Assembly: GCA_014898415.1 (NCBI GenBank)
Contig: RCTD01000002.1
Span: forward strand, 2,852,001-2,916,000
Direction: 5' to 3'
Length of the DNA stretch: 64,000 nucleotides
From: Stromatinia cepivora
Lineage: Eukaryota > Ascomycota > Leotiomycetes > Helotiales > Sclerotiniaceae
Shown here piece by piece: positions 11,901-23,000 of this stretch; position 1 is the stretch's first letter, and the number at the start of each line of letters is the position of its first letter. A program made the translations under genes and the position numbers. The notes under the pieces are model-generated. The model was given only the letters and a program-made list of their open reading frames with translations, was not told where the DNA came from and ran no database searches.

Positions 11901-13571
11901 ATGTGATAGATTGAAGGATTTTTTGATCCACGGGAGCGACGGAAAGAGATGTACGATCATCATTTTTATGAATCGAAGAGAAAGACGAGCTTTTGACAGT
12001 ATGAATTTGATCCTTTAAATCGTAAGTTGCCTGCTTGTTAGAGTTCAGCATCTGACCTGCTTCAAAATGAGGTGTTCTTCCAAAGAATGAGGAGATGAAA
12101 TCACTTAAAATGAACGAATGGTTAGGCATATCTTCTTTTGCGCATGATGTCTTCGAAATATTGTAAAGGAAGAAATCTTCCTTCCCCGCGGCATAATGTT
12201 TTGCAAAAGGAACACCCCATCGACGACTCAAGTCTATTGGTGATGAGAAATCAACCCTGTTGCAAGGCTCTTCAGTTTTAGTTGAGAAAAAACCATTCGA
12301 GTTGATGATTGGTGGATCTTTCACAAAGCTAGCGGTTATGCTTTCAATTTTGTCCTGCGTATGAAAGGGGTATAATTTGCCGATCGATGCCAGCAATGCT
12401 TTGTGTTTAGGATCGCTCTGTAATCTACTCTCAATCTTCCTTGTATTGATCCCCGAGTCCTTGACGAACTTTACAAATTCATATTGTAGTATTGGATCCA
12501 TTGTGGGCTGGTATAATGGTAGTCTATTTTCCTTTCTGGGCGCACATCCTTCTAACTCAAAGAAATTTCTCAATGCAGAAATCCAAACTTGCTTGTAAAT
12601 CATATCCCATACGGATTCATCCGAATAAATTGTTTTGAGGCATACTTTTTATCCTTATTATCAATAAGCACCTCATTATTATAGGTCCAGGCCGAGTATA
12701 GGGCATTGTGTATGATGAGGTGTGGACTTTTCGCGATGAAAAGAGTCTTCAATATTTTTGCACCAACTTCTAAGTATTTGAGGTTTTCATATATCGTTTT
12801 GAGATTTGGAATCAAACAATCCATCTTCAGTATGACCTCTAATATATCTTTCCTTGTTTTGGGATCAACTATATTGGGGAACAATTTGCCGGATGCTATT
12901 TCGGATTTAATAAATTCCCCATCACTGCAATTCAAAGAAGGGACTCGAAGTTGCAGGAGTCGAACTGTCTTTATATCTGCCGCCTTTTGAATCATTCCAT
13001 CACTCAGAATTAATTTCTCCCAGACTGACCGAATATGTTCTAAATATCTCGCAATTTCCTTATCACAATGTAAGACTAAATTCTTCTAAATATTTCCCAA
13101 TTCTAACCCTTTCCAGAGACCAGGTATTGACAAAAGGTGGTCGAGTAGTTCCGTAATATCTTCACGTTTAAGTAATTGGTCCAAACTGATTCTCTTGCAA
13201 TGGGTTAGCTTTTCTTTCCAGTCCGCGATCCCTTTCTCGTCATTCAATTTCTGGCTGTTTCTGACGTTACAATACACTTCACCATCGGAGTATCTTGCAT
13301 GAATTGTTAAATTGTTGAGCTACTGGAAATCTTTGCTGCCAGATTCTGAAATCGTCTTCAATTCTGTTTCGTTTAATAGAACTGGAATGTAACTGGAGCT
13401 ATCGTAATCTTTATAATTTTGTTCGCGATATGTTCGTTTCAATCCTTCCACGATTCCTTGGCTCACTTCTTCGCTCCCTTCAGCTTTAGAGCAGAGGACA
13501 CCGACTTTTGCGGTTCCGATCAACACCAATTCTCCATTATTGGGGTTTTCTTGCCTCTTTACTCGTGACAT
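8964..13571 (-). pseudogene. DUF3723-family protein gene, decayed (Starship accessory family)
   Basis: The gene starts at the ATG at 13571. The frame then runs with isolated stops (TAG near 13320, one near 13086) through blocks such as YCNVRNSQKLNDEKGI, TVRLLQLRVPS and YENLKYLEVGAKIL. A one-base loss in an A-run near 12650 shifts the frame into a 452-codon open stretch (12603-11245) with ALRNFFELEGC and DPKHKALLASIGKL, and a second shift lies near 10.2 kb. The tail to 8964 is Lys/Glu/Ser-rich and probably disordered, with a conserved NTPNSKGWKTIS block near 9900. These blocks match my memory of DUF3723; a profile search was not possible. The family's molecular function is unknown. About 1,530 codons in total; not functional as it stands. 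Confidence 0.75.
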
Positions 13572-13599
13572 GGTTCTTGCGTATGCTTGAGACTAATCG

Positions 13600-13970
13600 T
13601 AGTAGAGATCTTGTAGTAGAATTGATCTGAAGAGTTATCCGATATCTCTGGGCAGAAATCTTCTAGTAGAAATCTTTTAGTAGAGATCTTGCAGGAGTTC
13701 CTCAAACGGAACTTCGAATTAGACTGTTTTACGAAGGTTTCTACTAATAGAAATCTTTCAATAGAAATCTACCAATAAATATTTTTCTCGGAATATTGTT
13801 AACAGGATTCAGAGTCTAGTAAAAGTTTTGATAGCAGAAATCTTTCAATAGAAATCTACCAACAAATATTTTTCTCGGAATATTGATAACAGGATTTGGA
13901 GTAAAGTTTTGATAGCAGAAATCTACCAATGGAAATCTACCAATAGATATTTTTCCTTGAACGGGACCTG
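13600..13970. repeat. Tandem 81-87 bp repeats upstream of the DUF3723 gene
   Basis: Three consecutive units start at about 13751, 13838 and 13919. Each contains AAATCTTTCAATAGAAATC- or AAATCTACCAATGGAAATC-like blocks followed by a TATTTTTCTCGG/TTCC block. Shorter TAGTAGAAATCTT variants extend back to 13600. The array lies in the presumed promoter or 5' leader of the minus-strand DUF3723 gene. Confidence 0.7.
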
Positions 13971-14183
13971 AAATAATGAGAGTTTTGCTAGTAGAAACCT
14001 TCTCCCCAGGGCTGAATTGAACCTGCGCGTGGAATGTGGGGGAGAGATTTCTCGGTTCCAAGATGCGGGGTAGACCTATCCAGGATACCAAAACCGGGAT
14101 TGTGATTGTAAGCTACTTATTAAAGATTAGGCCTACCCTGTATATCTGCAACCTCAGCCTGAAAATTCAAACATCATCTAAAT

Positions 14184-14375
14184 ATGAACAAATATCTGCT
14201 TCAACCGTTAACCTTCGTGAAGGCGAACGAAAGACCAGTCAGTAAACCACTTCCCTTAACTCCTAGTTCGGCTTTGGTTTCTTCATTAGAAATAGAAAAT
14301 GAAATGCTTCGAAAAGAAAATCAATCGCTGCGGTATGATATACAAGTTAGCAGGGACCGACTTCGTCGGTATTGA
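14184..14375 (+). CDS. Small coiled-coil-like ORF, 63 aa (uncertain)
   Basis: The ORF begins ATGAACAAATATC and ends in a Glu/Leu/Arg-rich stretch (LEIENEMLRKENQSLRYDI) with heptad-like leucine spacing, suggesting a short coiled coil. No homologue was recognised. It may be a remnant of a longer gene, because an overlapping frame (14036-14245) is also open. Codon composition is less AT-biased than the flanking elements. Confidence 0.3.
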   Translation: MNKYLLQPLTFVKANERPVSKPLPLTPSSALVSSLEIENEMLRKENQSLRYDIQVSRDRLRRY

Positions 14376-14520
14376 AGGATAAATATTGCTGCAAAAGCTT
14401 TTTTCCAGCAAACCATACTAAGTGCATAAAAGTTTGAAAATATATTTCTTGACGTACAACAAGGAAAAGGTGTTTAATACTCTGAGCCCGATCCTTTCAT
14501 AAGGAGCAACCAAAATCAAG

Positions 14521-14619
14521 ATGGCGAAGATTGGATTTGATCGTGAGTTTCTACGTTAATTCGCAATTCTACTCTCTAACTACCTATATGCAGGTTGGTT
14601 GTTCTATACTTGGGCTTAG
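14521..14619 (+). CDS. Spliced micro-ORF, 15 aa, join(14521..14542, 14594..14619)
   Basis: The start sits in a strong context (ATCAAGATGGCG). The intron 14543-14593 has ideal fungal signals: donor GTGAGT, branch CTCTAAC/CTAAC, acceptor TGCAG. Joining the exons gives MAKIGFDRWLFYTWA and an in-frame TAG. The stop lies 93 bp before element B begins, so this could be the 5' remnant of a longer gene or a genuine micropeptide. No homologue is known to me. Confidence 0.35.
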
Positions 14620-14711
14620 TTAAAATCTTGAAGAAACGCAACACGGGCTCTAGATTTAGTGTAGAGAATGTAATTCACAGGGCAATCTGGATTATAAATT
14701 ACAAATTCCCG

Positions 14712-14761
14712 TATAATGTCCGTCCCTGTGTAGCGAAACGCATTCTGTTATGAGACAAATT
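14712..14761. repeat. Left terminal inverted repeat of element B
   Basis: 50 bp, inverted copy of 19683-19732; all differences are C/T or G/A. Confidence 0.8.
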
Positions 14762-15699
14762 ACAGGTATTTCGAATTCAAGTGGCTTTAAATCTATGAAA
14801 GTATTAAATAATTTATATATTATTATTCTAGATGTTTTATATACTTCTCTAGAATACTTCTAATGTTTTACTTTCGAAAATTTTCATCATATCATTGCCA
14901 CTCATGCGAATTATAGATAGCCTTTTATTTTAGTACAATAGAATTCCTTAATTCGTAAGACTAATATTTAGCTCTTTTTTTATTTTAAATTTATAAAATA
15001 ATTCAATATAAACTTTCAAGTCTTATTACAATATTAGAAAGTCAATATCAATCTTATAGCAGCTAAAGTATATTATATAATACAATGTCGCCATAAAGGA
15101 TGATATCTTTTTCGATAAGACAATTGAGCGAATTAGTCAGTGATAATGTAGTTATAATAATCTAAATAGAATTGTAATAAAATCTATAATTGCCAAGCAT
15201 GTAATAGTAATGTTTGTAACTGGAGGTACCTTACTGGAAAATCCCACTTCCCGATATTTATTGAACAAATCAAATTGTGGCCTATGCAAAGGTAATTCCT
15301 TTTTCAGCGATATTGAATATTTTTATAACTATCCTATCCTCTTAATCCCTACCTATAATATCTTACTGCTCTTTTACCTTGTAGAAACCAGTATCTTGAT
15401 AATAATAAATAAGTTTCTCTTATAATTCAGTTTGTAATAAATAAGGTTTTTACAAAATGAAGTGATCTTCATATTCTGTCTATCTTTACTATATAAGTAA
15501 CTGACAAGCTTATGTAATAATACAGCCTTATCAACAGTACCCGTAACTATAACTGTATATCCTTTTTATGCTCAGTTCTTTAAAGTTTCATCCTTTAAAA
15601 TCCCGATGTTCAAATCAAAGTGCTTATGCCAATTTATTGAATCAATTATATAACTCGCGATTGCTATAAAATCGCTTGCGAATCTCTAGTATATCTCTT

Positions 15700-18600
15700 A
15701 TATGCCTTTTGTAGCGTATACCTAATAATAAGATTGTCTTTTGTGAGCCTATTAGTGGCGAAGTCCCTATTTATGTAATACTCTTTTATACCTAAGGAAA
15801 AGAGGAGGTTGTCTATCAAAACTTGGAGAATAACAAGGACAAAAGCAAGGTTGTAAACAAAGCTGAGTAAAGAAAGATATAGTTCTATACGAAGCAAACT
15901 GTAATAGATGGATTGGAATATTTCTAGATTGATATCTACTATATTAATAAAAAGAATATGATCAAGCTTAATATAATTATAAATTTTATATTTCAATAAT
16001 ATCAAAATGTAATATACTGTTATATCTACCTTTCAGATATCTCCAAGCCCGATACTAGAATAAATGATTAAAGGGTATAGGAAGAAGCTTTTAGGAATAG
16101 TTGTTGATTTACTTGAGGCTGAACGTTTTAGAAGCTTATTACATTAAGGCTAATAGACTTCTTTAGTTCAAAAGATAAGCAACTTAAAAGCAAGTTGTTG
16201 CTTGAATTTATAATATCCGAAATTACTGGGATCGCAAACAAAGCTTTCCGAAATAATGCATTATCGAATTTTAGTATCAAAGAACAGAGATCTTGGGCAG
16301 AGCATTGTAATACTATTATTGAAGAAAATGAAGCCTACTGCTTGATCAGGATCTTCAATATATCTATAATGCCGAATTATGGTGAGAGAAGGGACCAGAC
16401 ATTCAGACGATTGGAGGACGAGATTTATAGAATATATAAGAGTTAATTGCATAATATATTCTTTTAGATGTAGTAACTAAAGCAACAAAATTAAAGCAAT
16501 GAAGCTAACGAGTATAGGAATTGATTTTGAGCAATATGTTGTTAGGCTCAACCTCGCATTATTTCCTGAAACTATACGGTTTGTTGCTAGAAAAAAGGAG
16601 CTGTTGGAAATGTATAAGCTGTTTTAGGATTGTGGTGGTCGATCTTGTATCATCCTACATGGTCTTAGGGGTATAGAAAAGACTCAACTAGCAATTATAT
16701 ATATCAAATAACACAAGGAGAAATATACAGCGATCTTCTAACTAAACACAAATAATAAAGACTCACTCAAATTGAGCTTTCGGAATATTGCTCAGCAAAT
16801 ACTGAAACATCATTCTTCTACTATTATACTATTAAATATAGATTAAAATAAAGACCTCAATCAAATTGTTAGTATAGTTAAAAACTAGTTTGACTCCCTG
16901 CAGAATACAAAATGGCTAATGATTTATAATAATTTGAACAATCCTAAAACATCTAATAATCCCGATAATTCGGTAATCGATATACATCAGTTCCTCCCTC
17001 GATCTAATTACAGCTCGATTATTATTATAATATAGTCATTGTAAGTCAGGCAGGGTATACAAATCCATATTCAGAAACTGTTAGATATTAGAGAAGGTTT
17101 TGAGATTGTATTTAATATATCAGGATATAAAGGTATTAAAAAGGGTATATCAGTATAATGAATAATAGGAGCAAAGACAATATTGATAAAACAAATTCTA
17201 ATACTATAGCATTTATCAAGGAATTCGATAGCTTATTACTTACTCTATCTACAGTAGGGATATATCTCGAGTATATAACGATAAGCTTTTTGAATTATCT
17301 TCAGCTTTATAAAACATTATAACTGAAGTTTTAGACAACAAGTCCCCGATTAGATTCCTATATAGATCGTACTTTATATACAATATAACAGATCACTTTC
17401 GATCAAATCCAACAATAGAATCCAACATCAGTATAATTACTTAAGCTATAAGCATATTTTTATTGAGAGGATCTGTGGTTTGATCTCTTTTGGCATAGAA
17501 ACTCTATAGACAATAAATAGATACAAAAGCTTACAGAGAATAAACTGAACTTTAATAAGGTTATCACTTTACTATATATCTTCGAATTAATTGATCCAAA
17601 TAGGTCTTCTCAGTAGTAGATTGGTACTAAAGGATATAATATGCATAATTGTATTCACTCATAAATAGTATTTATATTTAACAAAAAGTAGAACAAAAGT
17701 CTTATACATATAACTTTAATTTATATGGCCTTAAAGGTTTCTAATACAGATAAAAAGTACTGGTGGCTTTTATAGCAGCAGCTTTTTCAATATATAGTAC
17801 AATAAGCTTTCTTTATAAACAACGCTGAAGTAGATATGAACAGACTATATTGGGAGTTTCACAATCTAGGCCTTCTCTACTCTGATCAAGACAAACTAGT
17901 AGAGACAGAGGTGATGTATCGTCAAGCATTGGAAGGCTATAAGAAAGTATTTGGACTAGATTATACATCAATATTCAATACAATCAACAATCTAGGCCTT
18001 TTTTATAAAGATTAAGGTAAGCTATTAAAAACAGAAGTGATATATTGTTAAGCATTAGAAGACTATGAGAAAATATTTGAACCAGATTATACATCAATAT
18101 TTCTTACAATCAACAATCTAGGCAATCTTTATTCTAATTAAAATAAGCTAATAAAAACAGAGATGATATATTATCGAATATTGAAAAACTATAAGAAAAC
18201 ACTTGGACCAAATTATATATCAACACTCCTTACAATCAACAATCTAGATAATCTTTATTCTGATTAAAGCAAACTAATAAAAACAAAAGTAATATATCTT
18301 CGAGCACTGGAAGACAAAAAGAAAACACTTGAACCAAATTATATATCAACATTCAATACAATCAATAATCTAGGCCTTCTCTATAAAGATTAAGGTAAAC
18401 TAGTAGAAGCAAAGGTGATATATTGTTAAACATTAAAAGACTATAAAAAAGCATTTAGATCAAATTATACATCAACATTCCTTACAATCAACAATTTAGG
18501 TAACCTCTATTCTGATTAAAGTAAACTAGTAGAGACAAAGGTAATATATTTTTGAACACTAGAAAACAAGGAGAAGGTACTTAGACCAAATTATATATTA

Positions 18601-19017
18601 ATATTTAATACAATCTACAATCTAGGCAATCTCTATTCTAATCAAGACAAGCTAATAGAAACAGAAATGATGTATCATCAAGCGTTGAAAGACTATAAGA
18701 AAGCATTTGGTCTTGAACTTACCTCGTCTTATCTACCGGCATTGTATATTATATTTGCTTTTGGAAATCTCTTCTTGCAAATCGATCGGAAAGATATGGT
18801 AAAAGCAATATATATTCAAGCATTGTCTGGATACACAATTGTTTAAGGGCCTTTTTTGAAATGGTCTAAACAAACTGAAAATCAGCTTCAAGCATTACAA
18901 ATCGTATTTGCTGAAATAAATATAGGTCAAAATGAGTTTACAATACCTGAAAAAGCAAATTCGAGGTCTTTAAGATAGAAAATCCGCAAGCTAGGAAGGC
19001 GACTGAACATTAGATAA
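15700..19017 (+). pseudogene. HET-NB-ARC-TPR NLR, RIP-inactivated
   Basis: The start codon position reads ATA, as in element A. The HET domain is decayed at first (YF*IDIYYINKKN at about 15915-15955) and then intact in an 83-codon stretch 16195-16446 containing SNFSIKEQRSWAE and a Y-G-E-like motif. The NB-ARC domain follows, with P-loop GLRGIEKTQLA near 16670 (consensus GMGGIGKTQLA) and Walker-B-like KWLMIYNNLNNP near 16915. After a decayed winged-helix/ARC stretch come about seven 42-residue TPRs (17869-18740) of kinesin-light-chain style (LGxLYxDQGKLxEAExMYxxAL). An Arg/Lys-rich tail ends near 19017. Dozens of stops, mostly from CAA/CAG/TGG, make it non-functional. The family is linked to non-self recognition and cell death. 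Confidence 0.85.
17869..18740 (+). repeat. TPR array, about seven 126-bp direct repeats
   Basis: The block CAACAATCTAGGC and variants recur at about 17869, 17995, 18121, 18247, 18373, 18499 and 18625, exactly 126 bp apart. Each unit encodes one 42-residue TPR. The near-constant period and high similarity indicate recent unit exchange or duplication before RIP. Confidence 0.8.
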
Positions 19018-19284
19018 GCCACGATAGCTTCTTTCTCACGGTTCTGCCGTTAACTTACAGGTATTAATGTAATTAGAGACAGAAGATCAGATATCTCCTT
19101 TAACTTCTGGTCCAGAATCGACCGCCGTTGTGATGACTTCGCACAGCCATTCTTCTCCTCGCTAACACAGAATAGTGGAAGCTTACTAAGGTATCAGCCG
19201 ATTTTGGCCGAGCTGCTGGTCGGTACTGATAGACTATTATACACAACACACGTGCCAAGACCTGAGAATCGTGGCTAAGTAAAA
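19018..19284. other. Segment of element B without RIP, between the NLR gene and the conserved 3' end
   Basis: Base composition returns to normal (CCGCCGTTG, CGAGCTGCTGGTCGG-like blocks). The segment has no counterpart in element A. No ORF is assigned; it may be 3' UTR. Confidence 0.45.
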
Positions 19285-19732
19285 CATAGCGAAACCTGAA
19301 GTGAACTTAGTAAATTAATAACTCGGCTAATATACATTACTAAGCACCAAAATATGAGGTCGTCTTTTCACATCGGAGTAACTCCTGGACTACATTATTT
19401 TCCTCTTTTGGTATTTTCAAAATTTGGAGCTATGTTTTTTGGATGTAGAAACTTTCTTCAAGTGCTCCGAATTTTCAAGAGACTCTAATAGTTGCGATTA
19501 AGCAGAGGGGAACAATTGAAGCGGTGATTGATAGCATTATTAAAACAATCAATAATATAACTAATTATAGTCTTTTTCTTATTGCTAAATGATTTCCTTA
19601 AAAAAAAATAGTTATAGAAAGTGGTATATCAATAACAACTTCGTAAACCTACTAAGAAAAGTTTTATAATTCCAAAACTATAGATTCGTCTCGTGACAGG
19701 GTGCGTCTCGCTACGCAGGGACAGACGTTATA
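19285..19732 (+). repeat. Conserved 3' end of element B with right terminal inverted repeat (19683-19732)
   Basis: It is the inverted counterpart of window positions 1-440, and its last 50 bp are the inverted copy of 14712-14761. Confidence 0.8.
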
Positions 19733-20061
19733 TCAAATTGAGTGAAGATCTTACAACTTCCCTCTCTGCATCTGTCATGCTGTCGTGATACTTGATCTAT
19801 AACTACATTCTCAACTATCACTGCCGCTACCGCATCACTTAAAGACTCTACTATGACGCCGAACCTCTTACACTGCATAATTAACTATTAATTAGTTTCA
19901 GATATTGATGATCTGAAAAAACGCAGTCACGACGAGTTTGGTATCATTTTTTGACGATGGATCACATGATTATTTGAGTCTCAAGGAAGGCAAAGTTTAA
20001 GAAGTCTTTTTGATTATTCTAAAGTCCGTACAAATAACAAACCATTCAACATTAGACTGGT
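19733..20061. other. Intergenic, no feature seen
   Basis: Sequence between element B and the stop codon of the patatin-like gene; no ORF or repeat was recognised. Confidence 0.5.
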
Positions 20062-23000
20062 CTAATCCAGACGCCTTATTCTTTTTGGAAACTGGTCATT
20101 TCGGAAGTCATTATTCCTTTTGATACCTCTGCGTCCAAATTCGCAATCCAATCCCTGATCTTTGATCAATATTTCAATTACATACGGACAATTACTAATA
20201 CTTCGTTGTCTTGACACTATACCATCGATTTTGATGTCAAACAAATCCGCTAATGACCTCGCTCTAAAGATTATAGATTTTGAAAATGGCTTTCCGGCTT
20301 CAATATCTATAATCATATCCGAATCGATTGCAAGGACTGAACAATGAAAATCGAGGTGAAACCTAGCTCTTCTTTTCTTCAAGCGAGCTACAAACATTTG
20401 AAGTCCATTACTAAATGGACTCAACCGACAAAGTATGTGTCCTTGACAAACGAAAAGCGCACGGTCAAATACAGATAATACATCAAGCTCAATATAAAAT
20501 AAAGATGCTAGAAGGTTATTAGCACATTATTTAATTTCGTTGTTGACTGAAGCATGCCACTGCACATGTTGACGGAGACCTAATATAACCTATGTATCAT
20601 CGAGTGCTGGCTCAGACTCCGAAAATTCGATATTGAGATGATGGTATCTATTCTGTACTTGTGGTGATAGAATGTTGTACAATTTTCGCCATCTACTCTC
20701 TCCCACGAAGAGATTCAAGAATGAAGTAAATAATCAAAGGACACAACGAGAATTGAAAAAAGAAATTCATCGAGAGTTTTCCTCGGCTTCTTCTTTAATA
20801 ATCTGTATGAAGTTTGTACTGAGAGAGATCACAATGTCAGGCTGCTTCTTAGATCAATTCCAAATCATATCTTATTCCCAAATGACTAAATTTATCGGAT
20901 TGTTATGGCCGTCAAGACCACCATCTTGGTAGCCACCAAAAGATCTAAAATAACTACAATAGTCAGTTCCATATATATATATACATCAGATTGTAAACCT
21001 TACGGTGACGCCGCAGAGCTAGCTCGTGCTCTTCAAAAGTCAGTAAATGTATACTATAAATCTTTTTGTGATCTACGCTTGCCATGCAAATAGTTCCTTT
21101 GTCTTATCTTCAGGTCGAATTACACAGTATCCTGAGTTAAATATGTCAGCTATGATGCGAAAGTGTTCGCACGTTGTACAAATTGCAATTCTCAGATCTA
21201 GTTTTATATCCATTATAATTTGCAAAAATACACATGAAACAATTATCTGTGATTGTAGCAATAACCCCTATCTTGACTCCGGAATCAACTTCGAACAAGG
21301 AGGACTTTATCCCAAATGATTTTTATAAAGCTTTGTTAATTCCTGCGGAGTTGTAGCAGCTATCTACCGCAAGTAATAGAATCCCTTCGATAATTCGACT
21401 CAAATATCTCAATCCTAAAAGGCTTCTACCAAAATGAACCCTCTTCTGAAATACGAATTGAGAAAACTCTTGGAAATGTGTCAAGCACTTGTCTACAGTC
21501 CATTTGTTGAAGAATAATCCCAATATAACCAAAGCACCTGTAAGCGATCAGCATGCATATTGAAGTTGGAGATAGATGATAATGAACCTGAACTGCTCCC
21601 AAAAGCCAAGTCAAAATGCTCATGAATACTAGTAAGGAGTCCGATAGCGGTTTCTAATTCTTTAAGAAACGATAAAAAGATAATTCCTTTTATTCCGCCA
21701 CCTTCCACAATAATTGATCTTATACCAGTTGTTTTTGGTTTAAAACGGAATTTTCTATCATTGGCCTTTCCACAAAAGATACAATACAGAATCAGAAAAA
21801 TTCAAGCATACAATTCGAGTTCCTTGTCTACAGATATTGTACATTCGTCGCATATTGCATAACGATAAGTCATAGTATTTTCCGGTCTTCGAACCATACA
21901 GCAAAAGTAGATAGTGTTACTATAAATGTCTTTCTATTCATTATTGAATCAAAAGAAAGTGTTTTTATGAACCGAATCTTTATCACTTGAACTAACTACA
22001 TTGACGGCATATTGGCAAAATACCGTTCCAATACTTCTGGTCAATTGAGGGTATTTGAAAGGGTCAATTTTGAGACAAATCTGATAAAAGAATTTCCGAA
22101 AAACCAGTAAAGGGTGAAATGCTAGTAACTGTCAATAAAGAATTCTTATAAAAGAGTTTTAATAACATTACCATACATTCCAGGAGGATAACTATCAAAG
22201 ATTAGAGCAGAAACAATAATCGGGACCCCGAAATTTAATAACTGTTTCCTGTCAACATTTTTTAGGAATAGAGTCAGATAGGTAAGAAAACTTTCTGATA
22301 CAGGATTTGAAAACCTAAATGCCTCTATAAAATTGAAAGTCAAGTCTTCGTTTGAGCAAAAGTGACGAATTACAAAGTGGAAAAAAGTTTTGAAGTAGCA
22401 GATCGGGAGTGCGAATTGGTGATTGATACAGAGCTTTTGTATATCGTTAGACTCTTGAAGGAGACGATCCCTTACAGGGGTCCAATTTCTTTGCGAAGAT
22501 GTCAATACTGGAAGACTTAAAACATACAGTCTACTAAAATGTTTTGCTAGCAATACATTCAAGTCCTTTTTTCTCAGAATCTCTCCTTATCTTCCTGCAA
22601 TCTCTTTACTCAAGTCTAATAGGAATCTCTTGGTAGCTCCATTCTCCCATTTAAGGGCATTCGGTACTTTTCTAGTACTTTTGAAGATCAACACCTTCGG
22701 ATACGTCGAGGCTGGAAGATCAATTGGAGCCTCTGGCAAGCTTGTTAACCAAATCGCCAAGATATCCAAAATTCCAATTAGACCTCCAAGATCGTCTACA
22801 AAAAGATAAATCATGGTACTAAACAATGAAAAGAGCTTTGAATAAATTTGATAAGCGAAGAATTTAGAATCAAAATCCCGTAGGAATAAAAGTGCCCTTG
22901 ATATGATATCACCGTAATTCTTAATGATTACAATTATTGGGTATAACGGATTGTGCAACTCGCAATCTGCATAGAAAACCAATTCTGGATCCCCAATTGT

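Larger units (their letters stand above)
14712..19732 (+). mobile_element. Element B: complete inverted-repeat unit carrying a HET-NB-ARC-TPR gene
   Basis: The two ends are 50-bp inverted repeats beginning TATAAYGTCYGTCCCTG; their roughly ten mismatches are all transitions. Inside, on the plus strand, are a conserved 5' flank, a decayed NLR gene (15700-19017), a short segment of normal base composition (19018-19284), and a ~440-bp 3' end shared with element A. No transposase is encoded. The repeat begins and ends with TA, so a TA target duplication is possible, but the corresponding base at the right end of element A differs (TC). The superfamily therefore stays open. Length is 5,021 bp. Confidence 0.75.

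Noticed and set aside
17869..18740. Regular 126-bp direct repeats resembling a CRISPR or satellite array
   Set aside because: Each unit encodes one TPR in a continuous decayed reading frame; there are no unique spacers between constant repeats and the genome is eukaryotic.
14712..19732. Assignment of elements A/B to the Tc1/mariner superfamily because element B ends in TA
   Set aside because: The base after the matching end of element A is not consistent with a TA duplication, the repeats are much longer than usual, and no transposase is present; the superfamily is left open.
20672..21319. Several plus-strand ORFs of 62-90 codons
   Set aside because: They lie opposite the readable patatin D-G-G region on the minus strand, which has recognisable motifs.
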